Source of the DNA: Panicum virgatum
Lineage: Eukaryota > Streptophyta > Magnoliopsida > Poales > Poaceae
Reading direction: 5' to 3'
DNA length: 64,000 nt
NCBI RefSeq assembly: GCF_016808335.1
Contig: NC_053149.1
Coordinates: 59,596-123,595 of the forward strand
The number at the start of each line of letters is the position of its first letter. Position 1 is the stretch's first letter. The notes beneath the pieces were generated by a model that was not told the origin of the DNA, ran no database searches, and saw only the letters and a list, made by a program, of their open reading frames with translations. Made by a program: the position numbers and the translations under genes. Below are positions 49,162 to 62,075 of the stretch, piece by piece.

Positions 49162-52100
49162 TCCTGCTCATAATAAATCGATGAGAACGTAGGTTCCCAT
49201 TTCAATGTGGTAAGGACTATTATATTTTCAAAAAAATATGTCAGGGTTTTCAATCCTATAGGGTAGTATTCTTGTCCCTATTTTAACTGGACCAAGAACT
49301 CCCAATTTTGGATCCTGTAGCATGAGTTATAGCCTTTAAACTACACGAGGAAGGTATTCGGAGCTCTCAGGCCCTGTCTATCGCCCTTCAGGGATGAGCG
49401 ATAGATGAATCTTTCCTATATGGTCGTTCAGATCAAGTGGAACATGTTTGGGTAAAAATTCCTCAGTTTCATCGGAGGCTAGTCGGTTGGGCGGGTGCAA
49501 CTGAGCCACCTGCTCATAATAACTCGATGAGAACGTAGGTGCCCATTTCAATGTGGTAAGGACTATTATATTTTCAAAAAAAATATGTCAGGGTACACTA
49601 TTTGAGTTTTCATTCCTACAGGGTAGTATTCTGTGCCCCTATTCCAACGGGATCGAGAACTACCGATTTTGGATCCGTAGCATGGGTTATAGCCTTTAAA
49701 CTGCACGGGGAAGGTATTCGGGGCTCTCAGTCCCTGTCTATCGCCCTCCAGGGATGAGCGACAGATGAATGTTTCCTATATGGTCCTTCTAGACATGTGG
49801 AACATGTTTTGGCAAAAATTCCTCAGTTTCATCTGAGGCTAGTCGGTTGGGCGGGTGCAACAGAGCCACCTGCTCATAATAAATCGATGAGAACGTAGGT
49901 TCCCATTTCAATGTGGTAAGGACTATTATATTTTCAAAAAAATATGTCAGGGTACTCTATATGAGTTTTCGTTCCTACAGGGTAGTATTCTGTGCCTCTA
50001 TTCCAACGGGATCGAGAACTTCCGATTTTGAATCCTGTAGCATTAGTTATATCCTTTAAACTGCACGAGGAAGGTATTCGGGGATCTCAGTCCCTGTCTA
50101 TCGCCCTTCAGGGATGAGCGACAGATGAATCTTTCTATATGGTCCTTCTAGACATGTGGAACATGTTTGGGCAAAAATTCCACAGTTTCATCGGAGGCTA
50201 GTCGGTTGGGCGGGTGCAACTGAGCCACCTGCTCATAATAACTCGATGAGAACGTAGGTGCCCATTTCAATGTCGTAAGGACTATTATATTTTCAAAAAA
50301 ATATGTCAGGGTACTCTATATGAGTTTTCGTTCCTACAGGGTAGTATTCTTGTCCCTATTTTAACGGGACCGAGAACTCCCGATTTTGGATCTTGTAGCA
50401 TGAGTTATAGCCATTAAACTGCACGGGGAAGGTATTCGGGGCTCTCAGGCCCTGTCTATCGCCCTCCAGGGATGAGCGACAGATGAATGTTTCCTATATG
50501 GTCCTTCTAGACATGTGGAACATGTTTTGGCAAAAATTCCTCAGTTTCATCTGAGGCTAGTCGGTTGGGCGGGTGCAACAGAGCCACCTGCTCATAATAA
50601 ATCGATGAGAGCTAGGTGCCCATTTCAATGTGGTAAGGACTATTATATTTTCAAAAAAATATGTCAGGGTACTCTATATGAGTTTTCGTTCCTACAGGGT
50701 AGTATTCTGTGCCTCTATTCCAACGGGATCGAGAACTTCCGATTTTGAATCCTGTAGCATTAGTTATATCCTTTAAACTGCACGAGGAAGGTATTCGGGG
50801 ATCTCAGTCCCTGTCTATCGCCCTTCAGGGATGAGCGACAGATGAATCTTTCCTATATGGTCCTTCTAGACATGTGGAACATGTTTGGGCAAAAATTCCA
50901 CAGTTTCATCGGAGGCTAGTCGGTTGGGCGGGTGCAAAAGAGCCAATTGCTCATAATAAATCGATGAGAACGTAGGTGCCCATTTCAATGTCATAAGGAC
51001 TATTATATTTTCAAAAAAATATGTCAGGGTACTCTATATGAGTTTTCGTTCCTACAGGGTAGTATTCTTGTCCCTATTTTAACGGGACCGAGAACTCCCG
51101 ATTTTGGATCTTGTAGCATGAGTTATAGCCATTAAACTGCACGGGGAAGGAATTCGGGGCTCTCAGGCCCTGTCTATCGCCCTACAGGGATGAGCGCCAG
51201 ATCAATATTTCCTATATGGTCCTTCTAGACATGTGGAACATGTTTGGGCAAAAATTCCTCAGTTTCATTGGAGGCCTAGTCGGTTGGGCGGGTGCAACAG
51301 AGCCACCTGCTCATAATAAATCGATGAGAGCTAGGTGCCCATTTCAATGTGGTAAGGACTATTATATTTTCAAAAAAATATGTCAGGGTACTCTATATGA
51401 GTTTTCGTTCCTACAGGGTAGTATTCTGTGCGTCTATTCCAACGGGATTGAGAACTTCCGATTTTGAATCCTGTAGCATTAGTTATATCCTTTAAACTGC
51501 ACGGGGAAGGTATTCGGGGATCTCAGTCCCTGTATATCGCCCTTCAGGGATGAGCGACAGATGAATCTTTCCTATATGGTCCTTCTAGACATGTGGAACA
51601 TGTTTGGTCAAAAATTCCACAGTTTCATCGGAGGCTAGTCGGTTGGGCGGGTGCAATAGAGCCAATTGCTCATAATAAATCGATGAGAACGTAGGTGCCC
51701 ATTTCAATGTCGTAAGGACTATTATATTTTCAAAAAAATATGTCAGGGTACTCTATATGAGTTTTCGTTCCTACAGGGTAGTATTCTTGTCCCTATTTTA
51801 ACGGGACCGAGAACTCCCGATTTTGGATCCTGTAGCATGAGTTATAGCCTTTAAACTGCACGAGGAAGGTATTCGGGGCTCTCTGGCCCTGTCTATCGCC
51901 CTATAGGGATAAGTGCCAGATGAATCTTTCCTATATGGTCCTTCTAGACATGTGGAACATGTTTGGGTAAAAATTCCTCAGTTTCATCGGAGGCTAGTCG
52001 GTTGGGCGGGTGCAACAGAGCCTCCTGCTCATAATAAATCGATGAGAACGTAGGTTCCCATTTCAATGTGGTAAGGACTATTATATTTTCAAAAAAATAT

Positions 52101-54881
52101 GTCAGGGTTTTCAATCCTATAGGGTAGTATTCTTGTCCCTATTTAACTGGACCAAGAACTCCCAATTTTGGATCCTGTAGCATGAGTTATAGCCTTTAAA
52201 CTACACGAGGAAGGTATTCGGAGCTCTCAGGCCCTGTCTATCGCCCTTCAGGGATGAGCGATAGATGAATCTTTCCTATATGGTCGTTCAGATCAAGTGG
52301 AACATGTTTGGGTAAAAATTCCTCAGTTTCATCGGAGGCTAGTCGGTTGGGCGGGTGCAACTGAGCCACCTGCTCATAATAACTCGATGAGAACGTAGGT
52401 GCCCATTTCAATGTGGTAAGGACTATTATATTTTCAAAAAAAATATGTCAGGGTACACTATTTGAGTTTTCATTCCTACAGGGTAGTATTCTGTGCCCCT
52501 ATTCCAACGGGATCGAGAACTACCGATTTTGGATCCGTAGCATGGGTTATAGCCTTTAAACTGCACGGGGAAGGTATTCGGGGCTCTCAGTCCCTGTCTA
52601 TCGCCCTCCAGGGATGAGCGACAGATGAATGTTTCCTATATGGTCCTTCTAGACATGTGGAACATGTTTTGGCAAAAATTCCTCAGTTTCATCTGAGGCT
52701 AGTCGGTTGGGCGGGTGCAACAGAGCCACCTGCTCATAATAAATCGATGAGAACGTAGGTTCCCATTTCAATGTGGTAAGGACTATTATATTTTCAAAAA
52801 AATATGTCAGGGTACTCTATATGAGTTTTCGTTCCTACAGGGTAGTATTCTGTGCCTCTATTCCAACGGGATCGAGAACTTCCGATTATGAATCCTGTAG
52901 CATTAGTTATATCCTTTAAACTGCACGAGGAAGGTATTCGGGGATCTCAGTCCCTGTCTATCGCCCTTCAGGGATGAGCGACAGATGAATCTTTCTATAT
53001 GGTCCTTCTAGACATGTGGAACATGTTTGGGCAAAAATTCCACAGTTTCATCGGAGGCTAGTCGGTTGGGCGGGTGCAACTGAGCCACCTGCTCATAATA
53101 ACTCGATGAGAACGTAGGTGCCCATTTCAATGTCGTAAGGACTATTATATTTTCAAAAAAATATGTCAGGCTACTCTATATGAGTTTTCGTTCCTACAGG
53201 GTAGTATTCTTGTCCCTATTTTAACGGGACCGAGAACTCCCGATTTTGGATCTTGTAGCATGAGTTATAGCCATTAAACTGCACGGGGAAGGTATTCGGG
53301 GCTCTCAGGCCCTGTCTATCGCCCTCCAGGGATGAGCGACAGATGAATGTTTCCTATATGGTCCTTCTAGACATGTGGAACATGTTTTGGCAAAAATTCC
53401 TCAGTTTCATCTGAGGCTAGTCGGTTGGGCGGGTGCAACAGAGCCACCTGCTCATAATAAATCGATGAGAGCTAGGTGCCCATTTCAATGTGGTAAGGAC
53501 TATTATATTTTCAAAAAAATATGTCAGGGTACTCTATATGAGTTTTCGTTCCTACAGGGTAGTATTCTGTGCCTCTATTCCAACGGGATCGAGAACTTCC
53601 GATTTTGAATCCTGTTGCATTAGTTATATCCTTTAAACTGCACGAGGAAGGTATTCGGGGATCTCAGTCCCTGTCTATCGCCCTTCAGGGATGAGCGACA
53701 GATGAATCTTTCCTATATGGTCCTTCTAGACATGTGGAACATGTTTGGGCAAAAATTCCACAGTTTCATCGGAGGCTAGTCGGTTGGGCGGGTGCAAAAG
53801 AGCCAATTGCTCATAATAAATCGATGAGAACGTAGGTGCCCATTTCAATGTCAGTAAGGACTATTATATTTTCAAAAAAATATGTCAGGGTACTCTATAT
53901 GAGTTTTCGTTCCTACAGGGTAGTATTCTTGTCCCTATTTTAACGGGACCGAGAACTCCCGATTTTGGATCTTGTAGCATGAGTTATAGCCATTAAACTG
54001 CACGGGGAAGGAATTCGGGGCTCTCAGGCCCTGTCTATCGCCCTACAGGGATGAGCGCCAGATCAATATTTCCTATATGGTCCTTCTAGACATGTGGAAC
54101 ATGTTTGGGCAAAAATTCCTCAGTTTCATCGGAGCCTAGTCGGTTGGGCGGGTGCAACAGAGCCACCTGCTCATAATAAATCGATGAGAGCTAGGTGCCC
54201 ATTTCAATGTGGTAAGGACTATTATATTTTCAAAAAAATATGTCAGGGTACTCTATATGAGTTTTCGTTCCTACAGGGTAGTATTCTGTGCGTCTATTCC
54301 AACGGGATTGAGAACTTCCGATTTTGAATCCTGTAGCATTAGTTATATCCTTTAAACTGCACGGGGAAGGTATTCGGGGATCTCAGTCCCTGTATATCGC
54401 CCTTCAGGGATGAGCGACAGATGAATCTTTCCTATATGGTCCTTCTAGACATGTGGAACATGTTTGGGCAAAAATTCCACAGTTTCATCGGAGGCTAGTC
54501 GGTTGGGCGGGTGCAATAGAGCCAATTGCTCATAATAAATCGATGAGAACGTAGGTGCCCATTTCAATGTCGTAAGGACTATTATATTTTCAAAAAAATA
54601 TGTCAGGGTACTCTATATGAGTTTTCGTTCCTACAGGGTAGTATTCTTGTCCCTATTTTAACGGGACCGAGAACTCCCGATTTTGGATCCTGTAGCATGA
54701 GTTATAGCCTTTAAACTGCACGAGGAAGGTATTCGGGGCTCTCTGGCCCTGTCTATCGCCCTATAGGGATAAGTGCCAGATGAATCTTTCCTATATGGTC
54801 CTTCTAGACATGTGGAACATGTTTGGGTAAAAATTCCTCAGTTTCATCGGAGGCTAGTCGGTTGGGCGGGTGCAACAGAGC
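49162..54881 (+). repeat. Octamer tandem duplication (2860 bp), two copies
   Basis: Copies start near 49162 and 52022. Shared rare markers at about +2860 are gagcctcctgctc, a 17-bp-class deletion giving cagggttttcaatcc (49247/52106), ggtcgttcagatcaag (49422/52281), ggatccgtagcatggg (near 49671/52531), and gcgtctattcc (51430/54290). This octamer is unrelated in variant order to the one at 11-18.7 kb. Confidence 0.85.
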
Positions 54882-55604
54882 CACCTGCTCATAATAAATC
54901 GATGAGAACGTAGGTTCCCATTTCAATGTGGTAAGGACTATTATATTTTCAAAAAAATATGTCAGGGTACTCTATATGAGTTTTCGTTCCTACAGGGTAG
55001 TATTCTGTGCGTCTATTCCAACGGGATCGAGAACTTCCGATTTTGAATCCTGTAGCATTAGTTATATCCTTTAAACTGCACGGGGAAGGTATTCGGGGAT
55101 CTCAGTCCCTGTATATCGCCCTTCAGGGATGAGCGACAGATGAATCTTTCCTATATGGTCCTTCTAGACATGTGGAACATGTTTGGTCAAAAATTCCACA
55201 GTTTCATCGGAGGCTAGTCGGTTGGGCGGGTGCAATAGAGCCAATTGCTCATAATAAATCGATGAGAACGTAGGTGCCCATTTCAATGTCGTAAGGACTA
55301 TTATATTTTCAAAAAAATATGTCAGGGTACTCTATATGAGTTTTCGTTCCTACAGGGTAGTATTCTTGTCCCTATTTTAACGGGACCGAGAACTCCCGAT
55401 TTTGGATCCTGTAGCATGAGTTATAGCCTTTAAACTGCACGAGGAAGGTATTCGGGGCTCTCTGGCCCTGTCTATCGCCCTATAGGGATAAGTGCCAGAT
55501 GAATCTTTCCTATATGGTCCTTCTAGACATGTGGAACATGTTTGGGTAAAAATTCCTCAGTTTCATCGGAGGCTAGTCGGTTGGGCGGGTGCAACAGAGC
55601 CACC

Positions 55605-57761
55605 TGCTCATAATAAATCGATGAGAACGTAGGTTCCCATTTCAATGTGGTAAGGACTATTATATTTTCAAAAAAATATGTCAGGGTACTCTATATGAGT
55701 TTTCGTTCCTACAAGGTAGTATTCTGTGCCTCTATTCCAACGGGATCGAGAACTTCCGATTTTGAATCCTGTAGCATTAGTTATATCCTTTAAACTGCAC
55801 GGGGAAGGTATTCGGGGATCTCAGTCCCTGTCTATCGCCCTTCAGGGATGAGCGACAGATGAATCTTTCCTTATATGGTCCTTCTAGACATGTGGAACAT
55901 GTTTGGGCAAAAATTCCACAGTTTCATCGGAGGCTAGTCGGTTGGGCGGGTGCAATAGAGCCAATTGCTCATAATAAATCGATGAGAACGTAGGTGCCCA
56001 TTTCAATGTCGTAAGGACTATTATATTTTCAAAAAAATATGTCAGGGTACGCTATATGAGTTTTCGTTCCTACAGGGTAGTATTCTTGTCCCTATTTTAA
56101 CGGGACCGAGAACTCCCGATTTTGGATCCTGTAGCATGAGTTATAGCCTTTAAACTGCACGAGGAAGGTATTCGGGGCTCTCTGGCCCTGTCTATCGCCC
56201 TATAGGGATAAGCGCCAGATGAATCTTTCCTATATGGTCCTTCTAGACATGTGGAACATGTTTGGGTAAAAATTCCTCAGTTTCATCGGAGGCTAGTCGG
56301 TTGGGCGGGTGCAACAGAGCCACCTGCTCATAATAAATCGATGAGAACGTAGGTTCCCATTTCAATGTGGTAAGGACTATTATATTTTTCAAAAAAATAT
56401 GTCAGGGTACTCTATATGAGTTTTCATTCCTACAGGGTAGTATTCTGTGCCCCTATTCCAACGGGATCGAGAACACCCGATTTTGGATCCTGTAGCATGA
56501 GTTATAGCCTTTAAACTTCATGGGGAAGGTATTCGGGGCTCTCAGGCCCTGTCTATCACCCTTCAGGGATGAGCGACAGATGAATCTTTCCTATATGGTC
56601 CTTCTAGACATGTGGAACATGTTTGGGCAAAAATTCCACAGTTTCATCGGAGGCTAGTCGGTTGGGCGGGTGCAAAAGAGCCAATTGCTCATAATAAATC
56701 GATGAGAACGTAGGTGCCCATTTCAATGTCGTAAGGACTATTATATTTTCAAAAAAATATGTCAGGGTACTCTATATGAGTTTTCGTTCCTACAGGGTAG
56801 TATTCTTGTCCCTATTTTAACGGGACCGAGAACTCCCGATTTTGGATCTTGTAGCATGAGTTATAGCCTTTAAACTGCACGGGGAAGGAATTCGTGGCTC
56901 TCAGGCCCTGTCTATCGCCCTACAGGGATGAGCGCCAGATCAATATTTCCTATATGGTCCTTCTAGACATGTGGAACATGTTTGGGCAAAAATTCCTCAG
57001 TTTCATCGGAGCCTAGTCGGTTGGGCGGGTGCAACAGAGCCACCTGCTCATAATAAATCGATGAGAGCTAGGTGCCCATTTCAATGTGGTAAGGACTATT
57101 ATATTTTCAAAAAATATGTCAGGGTACTCTATATGAGTTTTCGTTCCTACAGGGTAGTATTCTGTGCCTCTATTCCAACGGGATTGAGAACTTCCGATTT
57201 TGAATCCTGTAGCATTAGTTATATCCTTTAAACTGCACGGGGAAGGTATTCGGGGATCTCAGTCCCTGTCTATCGCCCTTCAGGGATGAGCGACAGATGA
57301 ATCTTTCCTATATGGTCCTTCTAGACATGTGGAACATGTTTGGGCAAATATTCCACAGTTTCATCGGAGGCTAGTCGGTTGGGCGGGTGCAATAGAGCCA
57401 ATTGCTCATAATAAATCGATGAGAACGTAGGTGCCCATTTCAATGTCGTAAGGACTATTATATTTTCAAAAAAATATGTCAGGGTACTCTATATGAGTTT
57501 TCGTTCCTACAGGGTAGTATTCTTGTCCCTATTTTAACGGGACCGAGAACTCCCGATTTTGGATCCTGTAGCATGAGTTATAGCCTTTAAACTGCACGAG
57601 GAAGGTATTCGGGGCTCTCTGGCCCTGTCTATCGCCCTATAGGGATAAGTGCCAGATGAATCTTTCCTATATGGTCCTTCTAGACATGTGGAACATGTTT
57701 GGGTAAAAATTCCTCAGTTTCATCGGAGGCTAGTCGGTTGGGCGGGTGCAACAGAGCCACC
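55605..57761 (+). repeat. Hexamer higher-order repeat, copy 1 (about 2156 bp)
   Basis: Six monomers in fixed order, alternating with type B: a C/A hybrid with ctacaaggtagt, B with tacgctatatg, C with aacacccgatttt and ttcatgggg, B, A with gatgagagctagg, B. Monomer start points recur at 57762, 59918 and 62076. Confidence 0.86.
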
Positions 57762-59917
57762 TGCTCATAATAAATCGATGAGAACGTAGGTTCCCATTTC
57801 AATGTGGTAAGGACTATTATATTTTCAAAAAAATATGTCAGGGTACTCTATATGAGTTTTCGTTCCTACAAGGTAGTATTCTGTGCCTCTATTCCAACGG
57901 GATCGAGAACTTCCGATTTTGAATCCTGTAGCATTAGTTATATCCTTTAAACTGCACGGGGAAGGTATTCGGGGATCTCAGTCCCTGTCTATCGCCCTTC
58001 AGGGATGAGCGACAGATGAATCTCTCCTATATGGTCCTTCTAGATATGTGGAACATGTTTGGGCAAAAATTCCACAGTTTCATCGGAGGCTAGTCGGTTG
58101 GGCGGGTGCAATAGAGCCAATTGCTCATAATAAATCGATGAGAACGTAGGTGCCCATTTCAATGTCGTAAGGACTATTATATTTTCAAAAAAATATGTCA
58201 GGGTACGCTATATGAGTTTTCGTTCCTACAGGGTAGTATTCTTGTCCCTATTTTAACGGGACCGAGAACTCCCGATTTTGGATCCTGTAGCATGAGTTAT
58301 AGCCTTTAAACTGCACGAGGAAGGTATTCGGGGCTCTCTGGCCCTGTCTATCGCCCTATAGGGATAAGCGCCAGATGAATCTTTCCTATATGGTCCTTCT
58401 AGACATGTGGAACATGTTTGGGTAAAAATTCCTCAGTTTCATCGGAGGCTAGTCGGTTGGGCGGGTGCAACAGAGCCACCTGCTCATAATAAATCGATGA
58501 GAACGTAGGTTCCCATTTCAATGTGGTAAGGACTATTATATTTTCAAAAAAATATGTCAGGGTACTCTATATGAGTTTTCATTCCTACAGGGTAGTATTC
58601 TGTGCCCCTATTCCAACGGGATCGAGAACACCCGATTTTGGATCCTGTAGCATGAGTTATAGCCTTTAAACTTCATGGGGAAGGTATTCGGGGCTCTCAG
58701 GCCCTGTCTATCGCCCTTCAGGGATGAGCGACAGATGAATCTTTCCTATATGGTCCTTCTAGACATGTGGAACATGTTTGGGCAAAAATTCCACAGTTTC
58801 ATCGGAGGCTAGTCGGTTGGGCGGGTGCAAAAGAGCCAATTGCTCATAATAAATCGATGAGAACGTAGGTGCCCATTTCAATGTCGTAAGGACTATTATA
58901 TTTTCAAAAAAATATGTCAGGGTACTCTATATGAGTTTTCGTTCCTACAGGGTAGTATTCTTGTCCCTATTTTAACGGGACCGAGAACTCCCGATTTTGG
59001 ATCTTGTAGCATGAGTTATAGCCTTTAAACTGCACGGGGAAGGAATTCGGGGCTCTCAGGCCCTGTCTATCGCCCTACAGGGATGAGCGCCAGATCAATA
59101 TTTCCTATATGGTCCTTCTAGACATGTGGAACATGTTTGGGCAAAAATTCCTCAGTTTCATCGGAGCCTAGTCGGTTGGGCGGGTGCAACAGAGCCACCT
59201 GCTCATAATAAATCGATGAGAGCTAGGTGCCCATTTCAATGTGGTAAGGACTATTATATTTTCAAAAAAATATGTCAGGGTACTCTATATGAGTTTTCGT
59301 TCCTACAGGGTAGTATTCTGTGCCTCTATTCCAACGGGATCGAGAACTTCCGATTTTGAATCCTGTAGCATTAGTTATATCCTTTAAACTGCACGGGGAA
59401 GGTATTCGGGGATCTCAGTCCCTGTCTATCGCCCTTCAGGGATGAGCGACAGATGAATCTTTCCTATATGGTCCTTCTAGACATGTGGAACATGTTTGGG
59501 CAAAAATTCCACAGTTTCATCGGAGGCTAGTCGGTTGGGCGGGTGCAATAGAGCCAATTGCTCATAATAAATCGATGAGAACGTAGGTGCCCATTTCAAT
59601 GTCGTAAGGACTATTATATTTTCAAAAAAATATGTCAGGGTACTCTATATGAGTTTTCGTTCCTACAGGGTAGTATTCTTGTCCCTATTTTAACGGGACC
59701 GAGAACTCCCGATTTTGGATCCTGTAGCATGAGTTATAGCCTTTAAACTGCACGAGGAAGGTATTCGGGGCTCTCTGGCCCTGTCTATCGCCCTATAGGG
59801 ATAAGTGCCAGATGAATCTTTCCTATATGGTCCTTCTAGACATGTGGAACATGTTTGGGTAAAAATTCCTCAGTTTCATCGGAGGCTAGTCGGTTGGGCG
59901 GGTGCAACAGAGCCACC
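57762..59917 (+). repeat. Hexamer higher-order repeat, copy 2 (2156 bp)
   Basis: Same ordered series as copy 1: ctacaaggtagt near 57865, tacgctatatg near 58204, aacacccgatttt near 58627, and gatgagagctagg near 59213. Differences between copies are single bases and A-run length. Confidence 0.86.
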
Positions 59918-62075
59918 TGCTCATAATAAATCGATGAGAACGTAGGTTCCCATTTCAATGTGGTAAGGACTATTATATTTTCAAAAAAATATGTCAGGGT
60001 ACTCTATATGAGTTTTCGTTCCTACAAGGTAGTATTCTGTGCCTCTATTCCAACGGGATCGAGAACTTCCGATTTTGAATCCTGTAGCATTAGTTATATC
60101 CTTTAAACTGCACGGGGAAGGTATTCGGGGATCTCAGTCCCTGTCTATCGCCCTTCAGGGATGAGCGACAGATGAATCTTTCCTATATGGTCCTTCTAGA
60201 CATGTGGAACATGTTTGGGCAAAAATTCCACAGTTTCATCGGAGGCTAGTCGGTTGGGCGGGTGCAATAGAGCCAATTGCTCATAATAAATCGATGAGAA
60301 CGTAGGTGCCCATTTCAATGTCGTAAGGACTATTATATTTTCAAAAAAATATGTCAGGGTACGCTATATGAGTTTTCGTTCCTACAGGGTAGTATTCTTG
60401 TCCCTATTTTAACGGGACCGAGAACTCCCGATTTTGGATCCTGTAGCATGAGTTATAGCCTTTAAACTGCACGAGGAAGGTATTCGGGGCTCTCTGGCCC
60501 TGTCTATCGCCCTATAGGGATAAGCGCCAGATGAATCTTTCCTATATGGTCCTTCTAGACATGTGGAACATGTTTGGGTAAAAATTCCTCAGTTTCATCG
60601 GAGGCTAGTCGGTTGGGCGGGTGCAACAGAGCCACCTGCTCATAATAAATTCGATGAGAACGTAGGTTCCCATTTCAATGTGGTAAGGACTATTATATTT
60701 TTCAAAAAAATATGTCAGGGTACTCTATATGAGTTTTCATTCCTACAGGGTAGTATTCTGTGCCCCTATTCCAACGGGATCGAGAACACCCGATTTTGGA
60801 TCCTGTAGCATGAGTTATAGCCTTTAAACTTCATGGGGAAGGTATTCGGGGCTCTCAGGCCCTGTCTATCGCCCTTCAGGGATGAGCGACAGATGAATCT
60901 TTCCTATATGGTCCTTCTAGACATGTGGAACATGTTTGGGCAAAAATTCCACAGTTTCATCGGAGGCTAGTCGGTTGGGCGGGTGCAAAAGAGCCAATTG
61001 CTCATAATAAATCGATGAGAACGTAGGTGCCCATTTCAATGTCGTAAGGACTATTATATTTTCAAAAAAATATGTCAGGGTACTCTATATGAGTTTTCGT
61101 TCCTACAGGGTAGTATTCTTGTCCCTATTTTAACGGGACCGAGAACTCCCGATTTTGGATCTTGTAGCATGAGTTATAGCCTTTAAACTGCACGGGGAAG
61201 GAATTCGGGGCTCTCAGGCCCTGTCTATCGCCCTACAGGGATGAGCGCCAGATCAATATTTCCTATATGGTCCTTCTAGACATGTGGAACATGTTTGGGC
61301 AAAAATTCCTCAGTTTCATCGGAGCCTAGTCGGTTGGGCGGGTGCAACAGAGCCACCTGCTCATAATAAATCGATGAGAGCTAGGTGCCCATTTCAATGT
61401 GGTAAGGACTATTATATTTTCAAAAAAATATGTCAGGGTACTCTATATGAGTTTTCGTTCCTACAGGGTAGTATTCTGTGCCTCTATTCCAACGGGATCG
61501 AGAACTTCCGATTTTGAATCCTGTAGCATTAGTTATATCCTTTAAACTGCACGGGGAAGGTATTCGGGGATCTCAGTCCCTGTCTATCGCCCTTCAGGGA
61601 TGAGCGACAGATGAATCTTTCCTATATGGTCCTTCTAGACATGTGGAACATGTTTGGGCAAAAATTCCACAGTTTCATCGGAGGCTAGTCGGTTGGGCGG
61701 GTGCAATAGAGCCAATTGCTCATAATAAATCGATGAGAACGTAGGTGCCCATTTCAATGTCGTAAGGACTATTATATTTTCAAAAAAATATGTCAGGGTA
61801 CTCTATATGAGTTTTCGTTCCTACAGGGTAGTATTCTTGTCCCTATTTTAACGGGACCGAGAACTCCCGATTTTGGATCCTGTAGCATGAGTTATAGCCT
61901 TTAAACTGCACGAGGAAGGTATTCGGGGCTCTCTGGCCCTGTCTATCGCCCTATAGGGATAAGTGCCAGATGAATCTTTCCTATATGGTCCTTCTAGACA
62001 TGTGGAACATGTTTGGGTAAAAATTCCTCAGTTTCATCGGAGGCTAGTCGGTTGGGCGGGTGCAACAGAGCCACC
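59918..62075 (+). repeat. Hexamer higher-order repeat, copy 3 (2158 bp)
   Basis: Same ordered series: ctacaaggtagt near 60022, tacgctatatg near 60359, aacacccgatttt near 60785, and gatgagagctagg near 61372. It ends where the pattern changes to that of 48.4 kb. Confidence 0.86.

Noticed and set aside
40113..61517. About fifteen near-identical 77-83 residue open frames on the + strand in the satellite
   Set aside because: They are the A-type monomer read through. A one-base indel (gatgagagctagg instead of gatgagaacgtagg) removes a stop. They start from a GTG or internal ATG, have no recognisable motif, and recur only because the satellite repeats.
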